Shown here piece after piece: positions 25,735 to 35,343 of a stretch of DNA of 64,000 nt; position 1 is the stretch's first letter, and the number at the start of each line of letters is the position of its first letter. Below the pieces are notes generated by a model that saw only the letters and a program-made list of their open reading frames with translations, ran no database searches and had not been told where the DNA came from. The DNA comes from an uncultured Sphingomonadaceae bacterium. Lineage in GTDB: Bacteria; Pseudomonadota; Alphaproteobacteria; Sphingomonadales; Sphingomonadaceae. The stretch spans positions 124,001 through 188,000 of the forward strand of contig CANNFX010000003.1 in the NCBI GenBank assembly GCA_947504025.1, written 5' to 3'. The position numbers and the translations under genes were made by a program.

Positions 25735-26475
25735 ATGAGCACAGAAAACCTGAACAATATCGCCCTGCTGATCGATGCCGACAATGTGACGCATAGGGGT
25801 ATCGATCCCGCCCTGACCGTTATGGCTGAGCTGGGGCAGGTCAACATCCGCCGCGCCTATGGCAATTTTGCCAAAGGAAACTTGGCGAAGTGGGATAAGA
25901 TCACGAATAGGTACGGCATCCGACCGCAGCAGCAATTTGATGTGTCGAAGGGTAAAAATGCGACCGATATGGCGATGACAATTGATGCAATTGATCTGCT
26001 CTACCAAGGCAAAGTAGATGGTTTCGGTATCATGACTTCGGATAGCGACTTCACGCCACTCGTTACCAGGCTGCGGCAGGATGGGATCATCGTCTATGGA
26101 TTTGGCGAGTCGAAAACTCCCGATGCATTCAAGTCTGTCTGCACACGCTTTCTCGATATCGAGCAGCTCATTGCCGGAGACAAGGACGAGGAGAAGCCAT
26201 CGGAGGCGGACGACAAACGGATCGAAACACTGGCCAAAAAAGCAATCGACAGTGAGTTGATCGAGCTACTGGCGGGCGCCTGGAAAGCCGCAAAACGTGG
26301 TGACGATGGTTTTGCGGTCATGAGTGAAGTGGGAAATATCGCAGGTAACCGCTCGAGTTTCGATGTTCGCAATTATGGATACAAACGTCTTACCGATCTC
26401 TTCGACGCGATTGACCAATTTGAAGTCCAACGGCGCGGGGAGAACAAGCAACCCTACGTCAAACGGCACCGTTAG
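25735..26475 (+). CDS. NYN-domain nuclease with C-terminal LOTUS (OST-HTH) domain
   Basis: A 246-residue protein. Residues 5-145 form a NYN/PIN-like nuclease domain with acidic residues in LLIDADNV, KNATDMAMTIDA and MTSDSDFTPLV, as in the LabA/DUF88 group. Residues from about 165 match an OST-HTH/LOTUS module (AVMSEVGNIAGNRSSFDV then NYGYKRLTDLFDAI). LOTUS modules bind RNA, often G-rich, and this NYN plus LOTUS order also occurs in eukaryotic MARF1. A role in RNA turnover is likely; the target is unknown. Spacing of 44 nt from the carbonic anhydrase gene suggests weak linkage only. Confidence 0.88.
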   Translation: MSTENLNNIALLIDADNVTHRGIDPALTVMAELGQVNIRRAYGNFAKGNLAKWDKITNRYGIRPQQQFDVSKGKNATDMAMTIDAIDLLYQGKVDGFGIMTSDSDFTPLVTRLRQDGIIVYGFGESKTPDAFKSVCTRFLDIEQLIAGDKDEEKPSEADDKRIETLAKKAIDSELIELLAGAWKAAKRGDDGFAVMSEVGNIAGNRSSFDVRNYGYKRLTDLFDAIDQFEVQRRGENKQPYVKRHR

Positions 26476-26495
26476 GTCCGAGGCTGAATACACAA

Positions 26496-26523
26496 ACGGC
26501 GCGAACCATCAGGTCCGCGCCGT
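26496..26523. terminator. Stem-loop between convergent genes
   Basis: ACGGCGCG pairs perfectly over 8 bp with CGCGCCGT around a 12-nt loop. It lies between the convergent NYN-LOTUS gene and the exported protein gene. Only a weak T run (CTCGTCT) follows on the plus strand, so bidirectional termination is likely but not certain. Confidence 0.5.
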
Positions 26524-26550
26524 CTCGTCTAGTAGCGATGAAGTAGGCTC

Positions 26551-28017
26551 TTACATCGTGGCTTCAGAGGAGCCTTCCTGTAAATTGGCATAGGTAGTCC
26601 ACAGTCCCGCAAGGCCTTTAAGCTTGCCGGTGACCTGGCCAAAGGCTTCGCGTGCACCGTCAAAATTTCCTTGATCCATACGTGCAATACCTAGGCGTAT
26701 TAGCGATGTCTCGATGTCAGTCCCGCCATTCCGCACTACGACTTCGAACATTTCCTGAGCCGTCGCGGCATCGCCGAGTGAAAGCGCTGTATTGGCCAAT
26801 GAAATAGCGACCTTGGCGTTGCCGGAAGCGCGGCGGCGGTTCGCGGCATCATTGAGATACTCTGTATCTGAACCGGCATTGCTTCTAGCCTGCGATGCAG
26901 CCTCGCCAATATCATCGTTGGTTACAAATCCGCCTGCAATACCTTCGTTAATTACAGCCTGAGCTTCGGTTGGGTAAAGCGTTGGGTTTAAGCCCTGCAG
27001 ATAATCACGATACTCGCTTGGGCGGCGCAGCGCTTTGGTGCGCTTTAGCAACCGCATTGCATCAACAGATTCGGACTCGGTGTAATTACCATTTTCGACA
27101 ATCGCATTTGCTGCGAACGACCAATTTGCCGGACTATCATCTTCAGCCAGCAACCGTGCGATATCAGCATTCAACCCTTCGGCTGTCATGTCACCAGCCG
27201 CTTGACGCGGTACGTTGTTGTAATAGCTTGTTGCGTCTTCCGACGGGAAACGGTCTTTCAGCAACGTAACCAGCTTAATGACATCATAGAATCGGTTCTC
27301 GTCATAAGCGCTCTTGAGCGACCCGCGCACCGCATCTTCGTTCAGCAAGGCAGGATATGCCGCGCCGATTTCGAGCGTGGCGCGAACTCCTCCAGCGACA
27401 TCGCCGGCTTTGAAGTAGCTGTCAGCAAGAACGTTTAGAGGATTACTATTTGTCCAACCATTCTCGATGGCTGTGCGAAAGAACGGTTGTGATTTTGCAT
27501 ATTCACCGTTCTGATACGCACCAACACCTAGAAGCCAATTGTACTGCCCCACCTTTTCGGCAGGAGTTTTGCCTGACTCAAGCGACATCGTCAGGCCTTT
27601 TTCCTGATACGAAGTGTCGCCCGACATAATGCCCCAATTTACTGTGTACTGGCCGGCGGTATAGCGGTCATCCGAGGTGTCGATGGCGGCATTCATCTTC
27701 GCGATGGCGTCTACGATACCAGTCTTGCTGTCGATCTGGGCAGCCAGCGCCGGTTTGGCTGCCGCATCGGCTGCGGCAATCTGCTTCACGATTGCGTCAA
27801 GTTCGGCATCGCTTTGAATCTTGGTCAGAGCGGCTGCAACAGGCGAAGCTACTTTTTTGAACTTCTTTGAATATTTTGGCTTGTCCTGCGCATATGCGGC
27901 GGGTGCCGCCACTGCGCTTGCGGCGAATGCACCAGTTGCCAATGCAAGCGCCAAAGCGAGATGCGTCGCGGGACGGAAGGTCGCACGTTTTCGTGCAGCG
28001 ATTGAAGTGAATGTCAT
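26551..28017 (-). CDS. Large exported protein with repeated helices, unknown function
   Basis: A 488-residue product with a signal peptide (MTFTSIAARKRATFRP, then a long Ala/Leu core, cleavage near AYAQ). The mature part is almost all alpha-helical, with TPR-like repeats: KVGQYNWLLGVGAYQNGEYA, ANTALSLGDAATAQEMFEVV and RMDQGNFDGAREAFGQV have the TPR spacing. The rest is rich in Ala, Asn and Asp. ATG 28017 has AGGAGA 10-15 nt upstream; the frame runs to 28053 without a better start. No named family is recognised. A periplasmic scaffold role is inference. It is divergent from gyrA across a 320-nt gap. Confidence 0.8.
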   Translation of the reverse strand: MTFTSIAARKRATFRPATHLALALALATGAFAASAVAAPAAYAQDKPKYSKKFKKVASPVAAALTKIQSDAELDAIVKQIAAADAAAKPALAAQIDSKTGIVDAIAKMNAAIDTSDDRYTAGQYTVNWGIMSGDTSYQEKGLTMSLESGKTPAEKVGQYNWLLGVGAYQNGEYAKSQPFFRTAIENGWTNSNPLNVLADSYFKAGDVAGGVRATLEIGAAYPALLNEDAVRGSLKSAYDENRFYDVIKLVTLLKDRFPSEDATSYYNNVPRQAAGDMTAEGLNADIARLLAEDDSPANWSFAANAIVENGNYTESESVDAMRLLKRTKALRRPSEYRDYLQGLNPTLYPTEAQAVINEGIAGGFVTNDDIGEAASQARSNAGSDTEYLNDAANRRRASGNAKVAISLANTALSLGDAATAQEMFEVVVRNGGTDIETSLIRLGIARMDQGNFDGAREAFGQVTGKLKGLAGLWTTYANLQEGSSEATM

Positions 28018-28337
28018 GGTCGGGTCTCTCCTGAAAACGGGTTCTCTATACACTAAGTAGCGTTTGAGAGGAAAATCGTTCCGGCGCTCCTGCCAAGGGC
28101 GGCCGCTGATTGCAATTTAGGCTGTAGGATATTCCGGCTGAATGAGCATTGAATACCTCGTATTTACGGCCAAAAAATGGTCGTTTCTCGTTGGTTTCTG
28201 GCACGAATCACACCAGATGTGGAAAAGGGTGGGCAAACTCCTCTCCAAAGCGGCCCTCGGGTGGCTAACCTGCCCCTTATACCCTATCTATATCGGCCTG
28301 ATCCGGCCCCCGTGCGGGCACGCTTTGAAAGTATCCT
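28018..28337. promoter_or_regulatory. Divergent intergenic region upstream of gyrA
   Basis: This 320-nt gap lies between the exported-protein gene (leftward) and gyrA (rightward) and must hold both promoters. I see AT-rich candidates for -10 boxes: TTATACCCTATCTATATC near 28276-28293 before gyrA and GTATAG, read on the minus strand near 28045-28050, before the leftward gene. Neither has a clear -35 at the right distance. No RNA gene, repeat or convincing ORF is seen; a 70-codon frame from 28142 overlaps the gyrA start and has no coding features. Confidence 0.35.
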
Positions 28338-31124
28338 GTGAGCGACGAAACTGACACATTAAATCCTGTTCCACCGCTCGGCGAATTCGAACGTATCGAC
28401 ATCGTTGATGAGATGAAGACCAGTTACCTCGATTACGCGATGAGCGTGATCGTGTCGCGCGCCCTGCCCGACGTTCGAGATGGTCTGAAACCGGTTCATC
28501 GCCGTATTCTTTTCGCTAGCCAGGAAGGCGGCTTTGTTGCTGGCCGCGCGTTTCGTAAATGCGCTAAGATCGTTGGTGATGTGATGGGTAACTATCACCC
28601 TCACGGTGACAGCGCGATTTACATGGCACTGGCCCGCATGACGCAGGATTGGTCCATGCGCCTGCCGCTTATCGATGGTCAGGGTAATTTCGGCTCGATG
28701 GATCCCGATCTTCCGGCATCGATGCGTTATACCGAGGCGCGGCTTGCCAAGGTTGCCAATTCGCTGCTCGACGATCTCGACAAGGACACAGTCGATTTCC
28801 AGGACAATTATGATGGTTCCCGTTCAGAGCCTGTTGTGCTCCCTGCCCGCTTCCCGAACCTGCTGGTCAACGGCGCTGGCGGTATTGCTGTCGGTATGGC
28901 GACCAACATTCCGCCGCATAACCTCGGCGAAGTGATTGATGGCTGTCTCGCCTTTATTGAAGACCCCGCAATCACGACGGAAGAACTGTTCGAGATCATT
29001 CCCGGGCCCGATTTCCCGACCGCACCTCTGATCCTTGGATCTGCTGGCGCGAAGGCTGCCTATACCACGGGTCGCGGTTCCATCTTGATGCGTTCGCGGC
29101 ATAAGATTGAACAAAGCCGTGGTGATCGCGAGTCCATCGTGCTGACGTCGATCCCCTTCCAAGTCGGTAAGTCCGCATTGGTCGAGAAGATCGCCGAGGC
29201 TGCGAAGGACAAACGGATCGAAGGTATTGTTGATATCCGCGACGAATCCAGCCGCGAAGGTGTACGTGTTGTCGTCGACCTGAAGCGTGATGCAACTGCC
29301 GATGTCGTGCTGAACCAGATTTGGCGTCACACGCCTGCACAGTCCGGATTCCCGGCCAATATGCTCGCCATTCGCGGCGGACGCCCTGAAACGTTGATGC
29401 TGCGCGACATCATTCAGGCATTCATCGAATTTCGCGAACAAGTCATTACTCGGCGCACCAAGTTTGAGCTAAACAAGGCCCGCGACCGGGCCCATGTCTT
29501 GCTCGGCCTTGTAGTAGCCGTCAGCAATATGGACGAAGTCGTGGCAATGATCCGCGGTTCATCCAATCCGGTCGAAGCTCGCGGCAAGTTGTTGGCGAAA
29601 GAATGGCCAATTGGCGAAATCGCTCAATATATCCGCCTTGTCGAAGCGATCGAGCCAAGCGCTGATCAGGATGGTGGCACGTATAAGCTGTCAGATGTCC
29701 AGGTTAAGGCGATCCTCGATCTGCGTCTGCAAAAGCTGACTGCTCTGGGCCGCGATGAAATTGGTGACGAGCTCAAGGGCTTGGCAATTGCGATTGAAGA
29801 ATATCTTTCGATTCTCGGCGACCGCGTGAAGCTCTATGGCGTGATGCGCGATGAGCTTGTCGAGATCCGCGAGAATTACGCCACGCCGCGTCTTTCCGAG
29901 ATTGCCCCAGCATGGGACGGCCTCGATGATGAAGATTTGATCGAACGTGACGAGATGGTCGTGACAGTGACGCTGGATGGTTACATCAAGCGCACCCCGC
30001 TCTCGACCTTCCGGGCGCAGCATCGCGGTGGCAAGGGCCGCGCTGGTATGGCGACCAAGGATGAGGATGCGGTGAGCGAAATGTTCGTCACCAGCACTCA
30101 CAATCCGGTGCTGTTCTTCTCCACCAGCGGCAAGGTTTACCGGATGAAAGTCTGGAAACTACCTGAGGGCGGGCCGGCTACACGCGGCCGACCGATTGTG
30201 AACTTGTTACCAGCGTTGGATGAAGGTGAAACCATCCGGACAGTCCTGCCGCTTCCCGAGGATGAGGAAAGTTGGGCAGCGCTGACGGTCGTCTTTGCCA
30301 CCGCCAAGGGCAGTGTCCGCCGCAACAACATGGATTCCTTCACCAACATCCCTTCGAACGGCAAATTTGCCATGAAGTTCGACGCGGAGAGTGAAGACCG
30401 TTTGATCGGCGTTGCATTGCTCGAAGCGGGCGATGATGTGTTGCTCGCTACTAGAATGGGCAAGGCAATCCGCTTTTCCGGCGAAGATGTTCGCGAGTTC
30501 GTATCGCGTACATCAACAGGCGTTCGCGGAATGAAGTTCAAAGAAGCTGGCGACGAAGTCGTCTCGCTCAGCATTCTGCATGGCGGAACCGCTACACCCG
30601 AAGAGCGTGATAACTATCTGAAGGTCGCACCGTGGAAAGCTGATGAGGACGCCCCTGCCCTGTCTGATGAGCATCAGAAGATGGCGGATGAGGAGCAGTT
30701 CATCCTCACCGTTTGCTCCAACGGCTATGGCAAGATTTCCTCCGCTTACGAATATCGCCGTGCAGGGCGTGGCGGCATGGGCATCACCAATATCGACAAC
30801 ATCGCGCGCAATGGACCTGTGGTCGCTAGCTTCACCGCGACTAAGGCAGATCAGCTGATGCTGGTAACCGATCAGGCCAAGCTCATCCGGATCGGACTCG
30901 AAACTATGCGTGTAATTGGCCGGGCTAGCGCCGGTGTGAAACTGTTCGACGTGGCGAAGAAGGAAACCATTGTCGGGGCTGTAAGGCTCGACGAGGAGGA
31001 AGCGCCCGAAAACGAAGCCGAAGAGGCAGTCGTCGAAGAGATCGTAGGTCGCACGACGGAAGAGACTGCGCCGGACACCACACCGCAATCGGATAAAGAT
31101 ATCGGCGAAGCGCCTCCTGAATGA
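28338..31124 (+). CDS. gyrA: DNA gyrase subunit A
   Basis: A 928-residue type II topoisomerase subunit. The catalytic Tyr is in [14 protein letters not shown]; the GyrA box QHRGGKG appears near residue 560 ([15 protein letters not shown]), and the C-terminal beta-pinwheel repeats follow, ending in an acidic tail rich in Glu. The start is GTG 28338. In the quinolone pocket the sequence is [15 protein letters not shown]: Ser92 corresponds to Ser83 of E. coli, and Met96 occupies the place of Asp87. The presence of the GyrA box separates it from ParC. The stop overlaps the next gene by 4 nt. Confidence 0.96.
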   Translation: MSDETDTLNPVPPLGEFERIDIVDEMKTSYLDYAMSVIVSRALPDVRDGLKPVHRRILFASQEGGFVAGRAFRKCAKIVGDVMGNYHPHGDSAIYMALARMTQDWSMRLPLIDGQGNFGSMDPDLPASMRYTEARLAKVANSLLDDLDKDTVDFQDNYDGSRSEPVVLPARFPNLLVNGAGGIAVGMATNIPPHNLGEVIDGCLAFIEDPAITTEELFEIIPGPDFPTAPLILGSAGAKAAYTTGRGSILMRSRHKIEQSRGDRESIVLTSIPFQVGKSALVEKIAEAAKDKRIEGIVDIRDESSREGVRVVVDLKRDATADVVLNQIWRHTPAQSGFPANMLAIRGGRPETLMLRDIIQAFIEFREQVITRRTKFELNKARDRAHVLLGLVVAVSNMDEVVAMIRGSSNPVEARGKLLAKEWPIGEIAQYIRLVEAIEPSADQDGGTYKLSDVQVKAILDLRLQKLTALGRDEIGDELKGLAIAIEEYLSILGDRVKLYGVMRDELVEIRENYATPRLSEIAPAWDGLDDEDLIERDEMVVTVTLDGYIKRTPLSTFRAQHRGGKGRAGMATKDEDAVSEMFVTSTHNPVLFFSTSGKVYRMKVWKLPEGGPATRGRPIVNLLPALDEGETIRTVLPLPEDEESWAALTVVFATAKGSVRRNNMDSFTNIPSNGKFAMKFDAESEDRLIGVALLEAGDDVLLATRMGKAIRFSGEDVREFVSRTSTGVRGMKFKEAGDEVVSLSILHGGTATPEERDNYLKVAPWKADEDAPALSDEHQKMADEEQFILTVCSNGYGKISSAYEYRRAGRGGMGITNIDNIARNGPVVASFTATKADQLMLVTDQAKLIRIGLETMRVIGRASAGVKLFDVAKKETIVGAVRLDEEEAPENEAEEAVVEEIVGRTTEETAPDTTPQSDKDIGEAPPE

Positions 31125-31963
31125 TGCTGACAGCTGAAACATCGGGCGCGTCTTGCGGTGCAAGGGTTAGCGGAGTTGATCTCTCCGGCCCGCTCGATGC
31201 TTCGACTGTTGCGGAAATCCGTCAGATTTGGCTGAAGCACAGGGTGGTCTCATTTCCAGGGCAGTCGCTCGATGATGACGCATTGGAGCGCTTTACACTC
31301 GCTATGGGCGGGTTCGGCGAAGATCCGTTCTTTGATCCCATACCCGGGCGCAAACATGTCGCAGCAATCCAACGGGAAGCTGAAGAGCAAACGCCGCTTT
31401 TTGCCGAGAACTGGCATAGCGACTGGAGCTTTTTGGCTAAGCCGCCCGCGGGAACCTGTCTTGTAAGTATCGAAGTCCCGCCAATGGGCGGTGATACGAT
31501 GTTCGCGGACCAGATCACTGCTTTTGCCTCCCTGCCCGATGAGCGGAAAGATCAGCTGCGTAAACTCACTGCGATACACAGCGCCCGCGGTGCCTATTCT
31601 CCCGACGGAGCATATGGTGAGGGCGACGAAGGCCGAAGCATGGCGATCCGCCCAGATGTTTCAGCCATGGATACTCAGACGCATCCTTTGATTCAACGCC
31701 ATCCTGAAACGGGTGAAGAGGCGCTGTTTAGCTGCCTAGGCTATATTATCGGTATCGAAGGCATGGACGATGGCGAATCTTTCGCAATGCTTGCCGAGCT
31801 GCTCGCATGGCAGGGGCGCGACGAATTCGTCTATCGGCACAAGTGGGAAACGGATATGCTTGTGCTGTGGGACAATCGCTCGGTTCTTCACAAGGCAACC
31901 GGCGGCTACGAAGGTAACAGGCGCGAATTGCACCGGACTACCATCGCTGCCTGGGCAGCCTAA
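31121..31963 (+). CDS. TauD/TfdA-family 2-oxoglutarate-dependent dioxygenase
   Basis: A 280-residue non-haem iron enzyme. The iron ligands are the HxD pair in ENWHSDWSFLAKP and the distal His in NRRELHRTTIAAW, which also carries the 2-oxoglutarate-binding Arg. Family members hydroxylate sulphonates, phenoxy acids and many other substrates; nothing here identifies the substrate. ATGA overlaps the gyrA stop, an unusual partner. The 3' end overlaps the convergent YhhN gene by 4 nt. Confidence 0.9.
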   Translation: MMLTAETSGASCGARVSGVDLSGPLDASTVAEIRQIWLKHRVVSFPGQSLDDDALERFTLAMGGFGEDPFFDPIPGRKHVAAIQREAEEQTPLFAENWHSDWSFLAKPPAGTCLVSIEVPPMGGDTMFADQITAFASLPDERKDQLRKLTAIHSARGAYSPDGAYGEGDEGRSMAIRPDVSAMDTQTHPLIQRHPETGEEALFSCLGYIIGIEGMDDGESFAMLAELLAWQGRDEFVYRHKWETDMLVLWDNRSVLHKATGGYEGNRRELHRTTIAAWAA

Positions 31964-32637
31964 CTGGCGATCGGCTCTGCATCGACGTGTTCGCCTCTCA
32001 AGGTCTGAATTACACCGGTGGCGATCATAAACTGGCCGATGTAATATGTCGGCCAAACCAACCAATGCGGAATCGGACTGTCGGCCCAAATATCCATCCG
32101 TGCAAAGATCAGCAGGTCCGAAATCACAAATAGCACGGCACCGAGGCCGACCTGATAACGCGGGAAGCGGCTAGTCCATGCAAGTCCTGCCATTCCGCCC
32201 AGCGCCAAAGCGTAAAGTGCGACGCCGAACGCACCCTCCATGTTCGCCACAAGCAGCCATGATATTGCGGGGGTGAGGAGGAGCAGCGCCACGGCAGCTG
32301 CCTTCTGGCTTCCGGTGATCGTCATCCGGCGATTGCGAAGGTATAGCGAGATTGCTGCAAGGTGACTGGCGAAGAACACAGCGCCACCCGCAGTCGTATC
32401 CAGTTCCATTGCCATATCGCCAAGCGCCGATAGCCCCATCACCAATGCAAGCAGATGCGCATCACGGCTGTCATGCCTCAACCACGCATAGGCTGCGAGC
32501 AAAGCCACCGCCGCCCCCTTCAACACGATCAGCGCAACACCGGGGATCAGCCCGTCCATCAAAAGGTAGAATGATAGAGCCGCGGCTATGCTGGCGAGCA
32601 GCCACGGTCTGCGGCTCGCTAAAGTTCGTGTTGCCAT
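31960..32637 (-). CDS. YhhN family membrane protein, lysoplasmalogenase-like
   Basis: A 225-residue integral membrane protein with about seven or eight hydrophobic segments. The arrangement [14 protein letters not shown] and the later motif in [12 protein letters not shown] match the YhhN/TMEM86 family, whose animal members hydrolyse lysoplasmalogens. Substrate in this bacterium is unknown. Start at ATG 32637 ([14 protein letters not shown]); the frame upstream to 32667 has no hydrophobic or family features. It runs divergently from trmFO with about 50 nt between the starts. Confidence 0.82.
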   Translation of the reverse strand: MATRTLASRRPWLLASIAAALSFYLLMDGLIPGVALIVLKGAAVALLAAYAWLRHDSRDAHLLALVMGLSALGDMAMELDTTAGGAVFFASHLAAISLYLRNRRMTITGSQKAAAVALLLLTPAISWLLVANMEGAFGVALYALALGGMAGLAWTSRFPRYQVGLGAVLFVISDLLIFARMDIWADSPIPHWLVWPTYYIGQFMIATGVIQTLRGEHVDAEPIAS

Positions 32638-32688
32638 AATCGCGCCTCCTGCTTGCCCCATGCCCAAACGCTGCTATCCGATTCTTCT

Positions 32689-34071
32689 ATGACAGACCAG
32701 ACAGCACCTTACGATATTCATATCATTGGCGGCGGACTAGCAGGGTCCGAAGCGGCCTGGCAGCTAGCGCAGCGCGGTGTGAAGGTGCGCTTGTCGGAAA
32801 TGCGCGGTGCCGGTCATATGACTGCGGCGCACCAGACTGACGGCTTGGCCGAGTTGGTCTGTTCAAACAGTTTTCGCTCCGACGATGATGAAAGAAATGC
32901 AGTCGGTCTGCTGCATCATGAAATGCGGAGGCTGGATTCAATTGTGATGCGCGCCGGTGAAGTGGCCCGCGTTCCTGCCGGATCGGCCATGGCAGTCGAC
33001 CGCGATCTCTTTTCTGCCGAAGTGCAGAAGGCACTTGAAACACATCCGAATATTACCGTTGTGCGTGAGCAGATTGAGAAATTGCCATCCGAGGGCCCGA
33101 CAATCGTGGCCACCGGGCCGCTTACCGCAGCTTCGCTGGCTGAGAGTATTGGCAGCGCAACAGAGCAAGATGCCCTCGCCTTCTTCGACGCAATTGCGCC
33201 CATCATCCACCACGACAGCATCAATATGGATATTTGCTGGATGGCGAGCCGGTGGGATAAAACCACCGAAGCCTCCAACCCAGAGGGCGATTACATCAAT
33301 TGCCCGATGGATAAGGAACAATATCTGGCGTTTCATCAAGGGTTGATGGATGCCGAGAAAACCGAGTTCAAGGAATGGGAGGCGAACACGCCCTATTTCG
33401 ATGCCTGCATGCCGGTCGAAGTCATGGCTTCACGCGGGGTCGACACGTTACGTTACGGCCCGATGAAGCCAGTTGGGCTCGACAATCCGCATACTGCAAC
33501 CGAGGAGTTTCCGAAGGGACGCTGGGCTCATGCGGTTGTGCAATTGCGACAGGATAACAAGCTGGGCACGCTGTGGAACATGGTCGGCTTTCAGACCAAA
33601 ATGAAGCACGGTGCACAAGTCGAATTGTTCCGAACCATTCCGGGTCTGGAGAATGCCGAATTCGCGCGTCTTGGCGGCCTCCACCGCAACACATTCCTGA
33701 ATTCACCAACGGTTTTGGATCGTCAATTGCGGTTGAAATCTTCACCGCACATTCGCTTTGCTGGTCAAATCACTGGCTGCGAAGGGTATGTCGAAAGCAG
33801 CGCAATTGGTTTGCTCGCGGGGATGATGGCGGCAGCTGAACTTGCAGGGCGCGAATGGTCCCCTCCCCCGCGCAGCAGCGCGATGGGCGCATTGCTGTCG
33901 CATATTACCGGCGATGCAGAGGCAGATACATACCAGCCTATGAACGTCAATTTCGGTCTGTTTCCGCCGCTTCACGAGGTTCACAAGAAGCAGCGCAAAG
34001 AAGCCTATACCTCGCGGGGCAAAGCTGATTTTGGTGGTTGGCTGGCAAGCGCTGCGTTAGTGACAGCCTGA
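32689..34071 (+). CDS. trmFO: tRNA (uracil-54-C5)-methyltransferase, folate/FAD-dependent
   Basis: A 460-residue enzyme that makes ribothymidine at position 54 using methylenetetrahydrofolate and FADH2. The N terminus has the FAD motif [18 protein letters not shown]. Other family stretches are [12 protein letters not shown] with its Cys, [34 protein letters not shown] and [10 protein letters not shown]. It is related to the GidA fold but shorter. Start ATG 32689 ([12 protein letters not shown]) is preferred over the longer frame from 32653. Confidence 0.95.
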   Translation: MTDQTAPYDIHIIGGGLAGSEAAWQLAQRGVKVRLSEMRGAGHMTAAHQTDGLAELVCSNSFRSDDDERNAVGLLHHEMRRLDSIVMRAGEVARVPAGSAMAVDRDLFSAEVQKALETHPNITVVREQIEKLPSEGPTIVATGPLTAASLAESIGSATEQDALAFFDAIAPIIHHDSINMDICWMASRWDKTTEASNPEGDYINCPMDKEQYLAFHQGLMDAEKTEFKEWEANTPYFDACMPVEVMASRGVDTLRYGPMKPVGLDNPHTATEEFPKGRWAHAVVQLRQDNKLGTLWNMVGFQTKMKHGAQVELFRTIPGLENAEFARLGGLHRNTFLNSPTVLDRQLRLKSSPHIRFAGQITGCEGYVESSAIGLLAGMMAAAELAGREWSPPPRSSAMGALLSHITGDAEADTYQPMNVNFGLFPPLHEVHKKQRKEAYTSRGKADFGGWLASAALVTA

Positions 34072-34075
34072 CAAG

Positions 34076-34540
34076 CTAGCAGCGGCACGGTGCTTTCTTC
34101 TTGGCCGGCTTCGGGCGAGTGGTCGCGAATTCCGCAGGCGTTAGTTTTGCATTTCGATCCCTGTCGGCACCGTCGAAGCGTTTTGCGGTAGCAACTGCCC
34201 ATTCTTCGAATGACAACAGATTGTTACCATCGACATCGAGCTTGCGGAATGCGTCGCTGCGCGTGCTCAGCATTTCATTGCGTGTAATTTTGAGATCACG
34301 GTTGCGGTCATAACGGAAAAAGCGGCGCTGTTCGCGCGTTAGTTCTGTGGCTTCTGGGGGCGCTGGTCCAACGGCGTCTGTGTCTTCAGCAACGGGTAGG
34401 CCTTTTTCTACCGGTTCGGTTTCAGCGAGCGGAATGGGCGGCGGAGCGCCTTCCTCGGTCTGTGCCCTGCCTTGCAGCCAGAATAGCCCTACACCTAGCA
34501 ATGCTAGAGTTAGAAGTGCTCCTAATATCAATCGGTTCAT
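34076..34540 (-). CDS. Exported EF-hand protein
   Basis: A 154-residue protein anchored by an N-terminal hydrophobic stretch (LILGALLTLALLGVGLFWL). A proline- and glutamate-rich linker follows, then three EF-hand-like loops: DRNRDLKITRNEM, DVDGNNLLSFEEW and DRDRNAKLTPAEF. Each has Asp/Asn at calcium-binding spacing and a Glu at the end or near it. It ends in KKKAPCRC. A calcium-responsive periplasmic or membrane protein is likely; the partner is unknown. It converges on trmFO 4 nt away. Confidence 0.85.
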   Translation of the reverse strand: MNRLILGALLTLALLGVGLFWLQGRAQTEEGAPPPIPLAETEPVEKGLPVAEDTDAVGPAPPEATELTREQRRFFRYDRNRDLKITRNEMLSTRSDAFRKLDVDGNNLLSFEEWAVATAKRFDGADRDRNAKLTPAEFATTRPKPAKKKAPCRC

Positions 34541-34568
34541 TGCGATTCCCCTTGAATCCCAACGTAAC

Positions 34569-35237
34569 CTATCGGCCGATTATGCCAACCCGAATTGCAG
34601 TTATCACAGCTCCGGCACCGTCCAACATTCCGCTGCCACGTCTTGCGGATCGCGCGGCTAGAGCATGCAGCACTGCCAAAGTACGCATGGATCGCGGCAA
34701 TGGAGGCTGCTTGAAGCCATGTCCTGCGACCAGTTCAGCAGCAGCGGCCTGGTCAGGTTCACTCGTCAAATGAGAAGTCAGATCGACTAGAGCCCATGCG
34801 CGCCCGGCCTTGCGCGCTTCAACTTGATCCGCGCCCAATTCATTGGCAAGCACGGCCCAGCCTTCACCCCGCCCTGCTGCAAATTCGGAAATGCTCGTGG
34901 GGGTCAAGTCACCCTCTGCCAGTAGGGCTTCCCAACCGTCTGCCATGGCAGACAGTTTTTTCAAACTTCCCGTCCACTCCTTCAACATCGCGAGCAGCGG
35001 CTCGCCCTCGGGCCAGTCCATAGGATCTTCGGAGAAGCGATCTCGCCACCACGCTAGCCGCATTTGAGCCAAAATCGGCTCACGTGCACTGCGAACAACT
35101 CCCGCTAAGCGGCTATCGAGTAACAAAATAGCCAGCGTCTGGCGGCGCGCCGATGCGGGAGCGTAGCTCAGCGCCAATCGGTGGAGATCGGGGAGTTGTT
35201 CGGGACCGTTGGACGTCATCTCGCGCGCTGTCTGCAT
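34569..35237 (-). CDS. Squalene/phytoene synthase-fold protein, NDUFAF6-like
   Basis: A 222-residue all-helical protein. The ILAQMRLAWWRDRF motif near residue 65 and overall layout match the trans-isoprenyl-diphosphate synthase-like group that includes NDUFAF6, a mitochondrial complex I assembly factor. The catalytic DxxxD motifs of true squalene or phytoene synthases are not seen, so it is probably not a carotenoid enzyme. Start ATG 35237 is taken; ATG 35219 (MTSNGPEQLPD) is also possible. The gene is 28 nt downstream of nothing on its own strand except the EF-hand gene, which follows it. Confidence 0.78.
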   Translation of the reverse strand: MQTAREMTSNGPEQLPDLHRLALSYAPASARRQTLAILLLDSRLAGVVRSAREPILAQMRLAWWRDRFSEDPMDWPEGEPLLAMLKEWTGSLKKLSAMADGWEALLAEGDLTPTSISEFAAGRGEGWAVLANELGADQVEARKAGRAWALVDLTSHLTSEPDQAAAAELVAGHGFKQPPLPRSMRTLAVLHALAARSARRGSGMLDGAGAVITAIRVGIIGR

Positions 35238-35343
35238 AGGATGCGCTCAAGTCAAGCCGCGGACAGTTCTTGGCAAATGCTAAATAAATTAACCTTGTCT
35301 GTTTGGCAGTCTGTCACGCCTCGCCCCTAAAGGCGGTCTCAAT

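Noticed and set aside
28142..28354. 70-codon plus-strand ORF before gyrA
   Set aside because: It overlaps the gyrA start by 17 nt, has no ribosome-binding site, mixed Trp/Cys-rich composition and no signal or family features; it is probably the gyrA leader.
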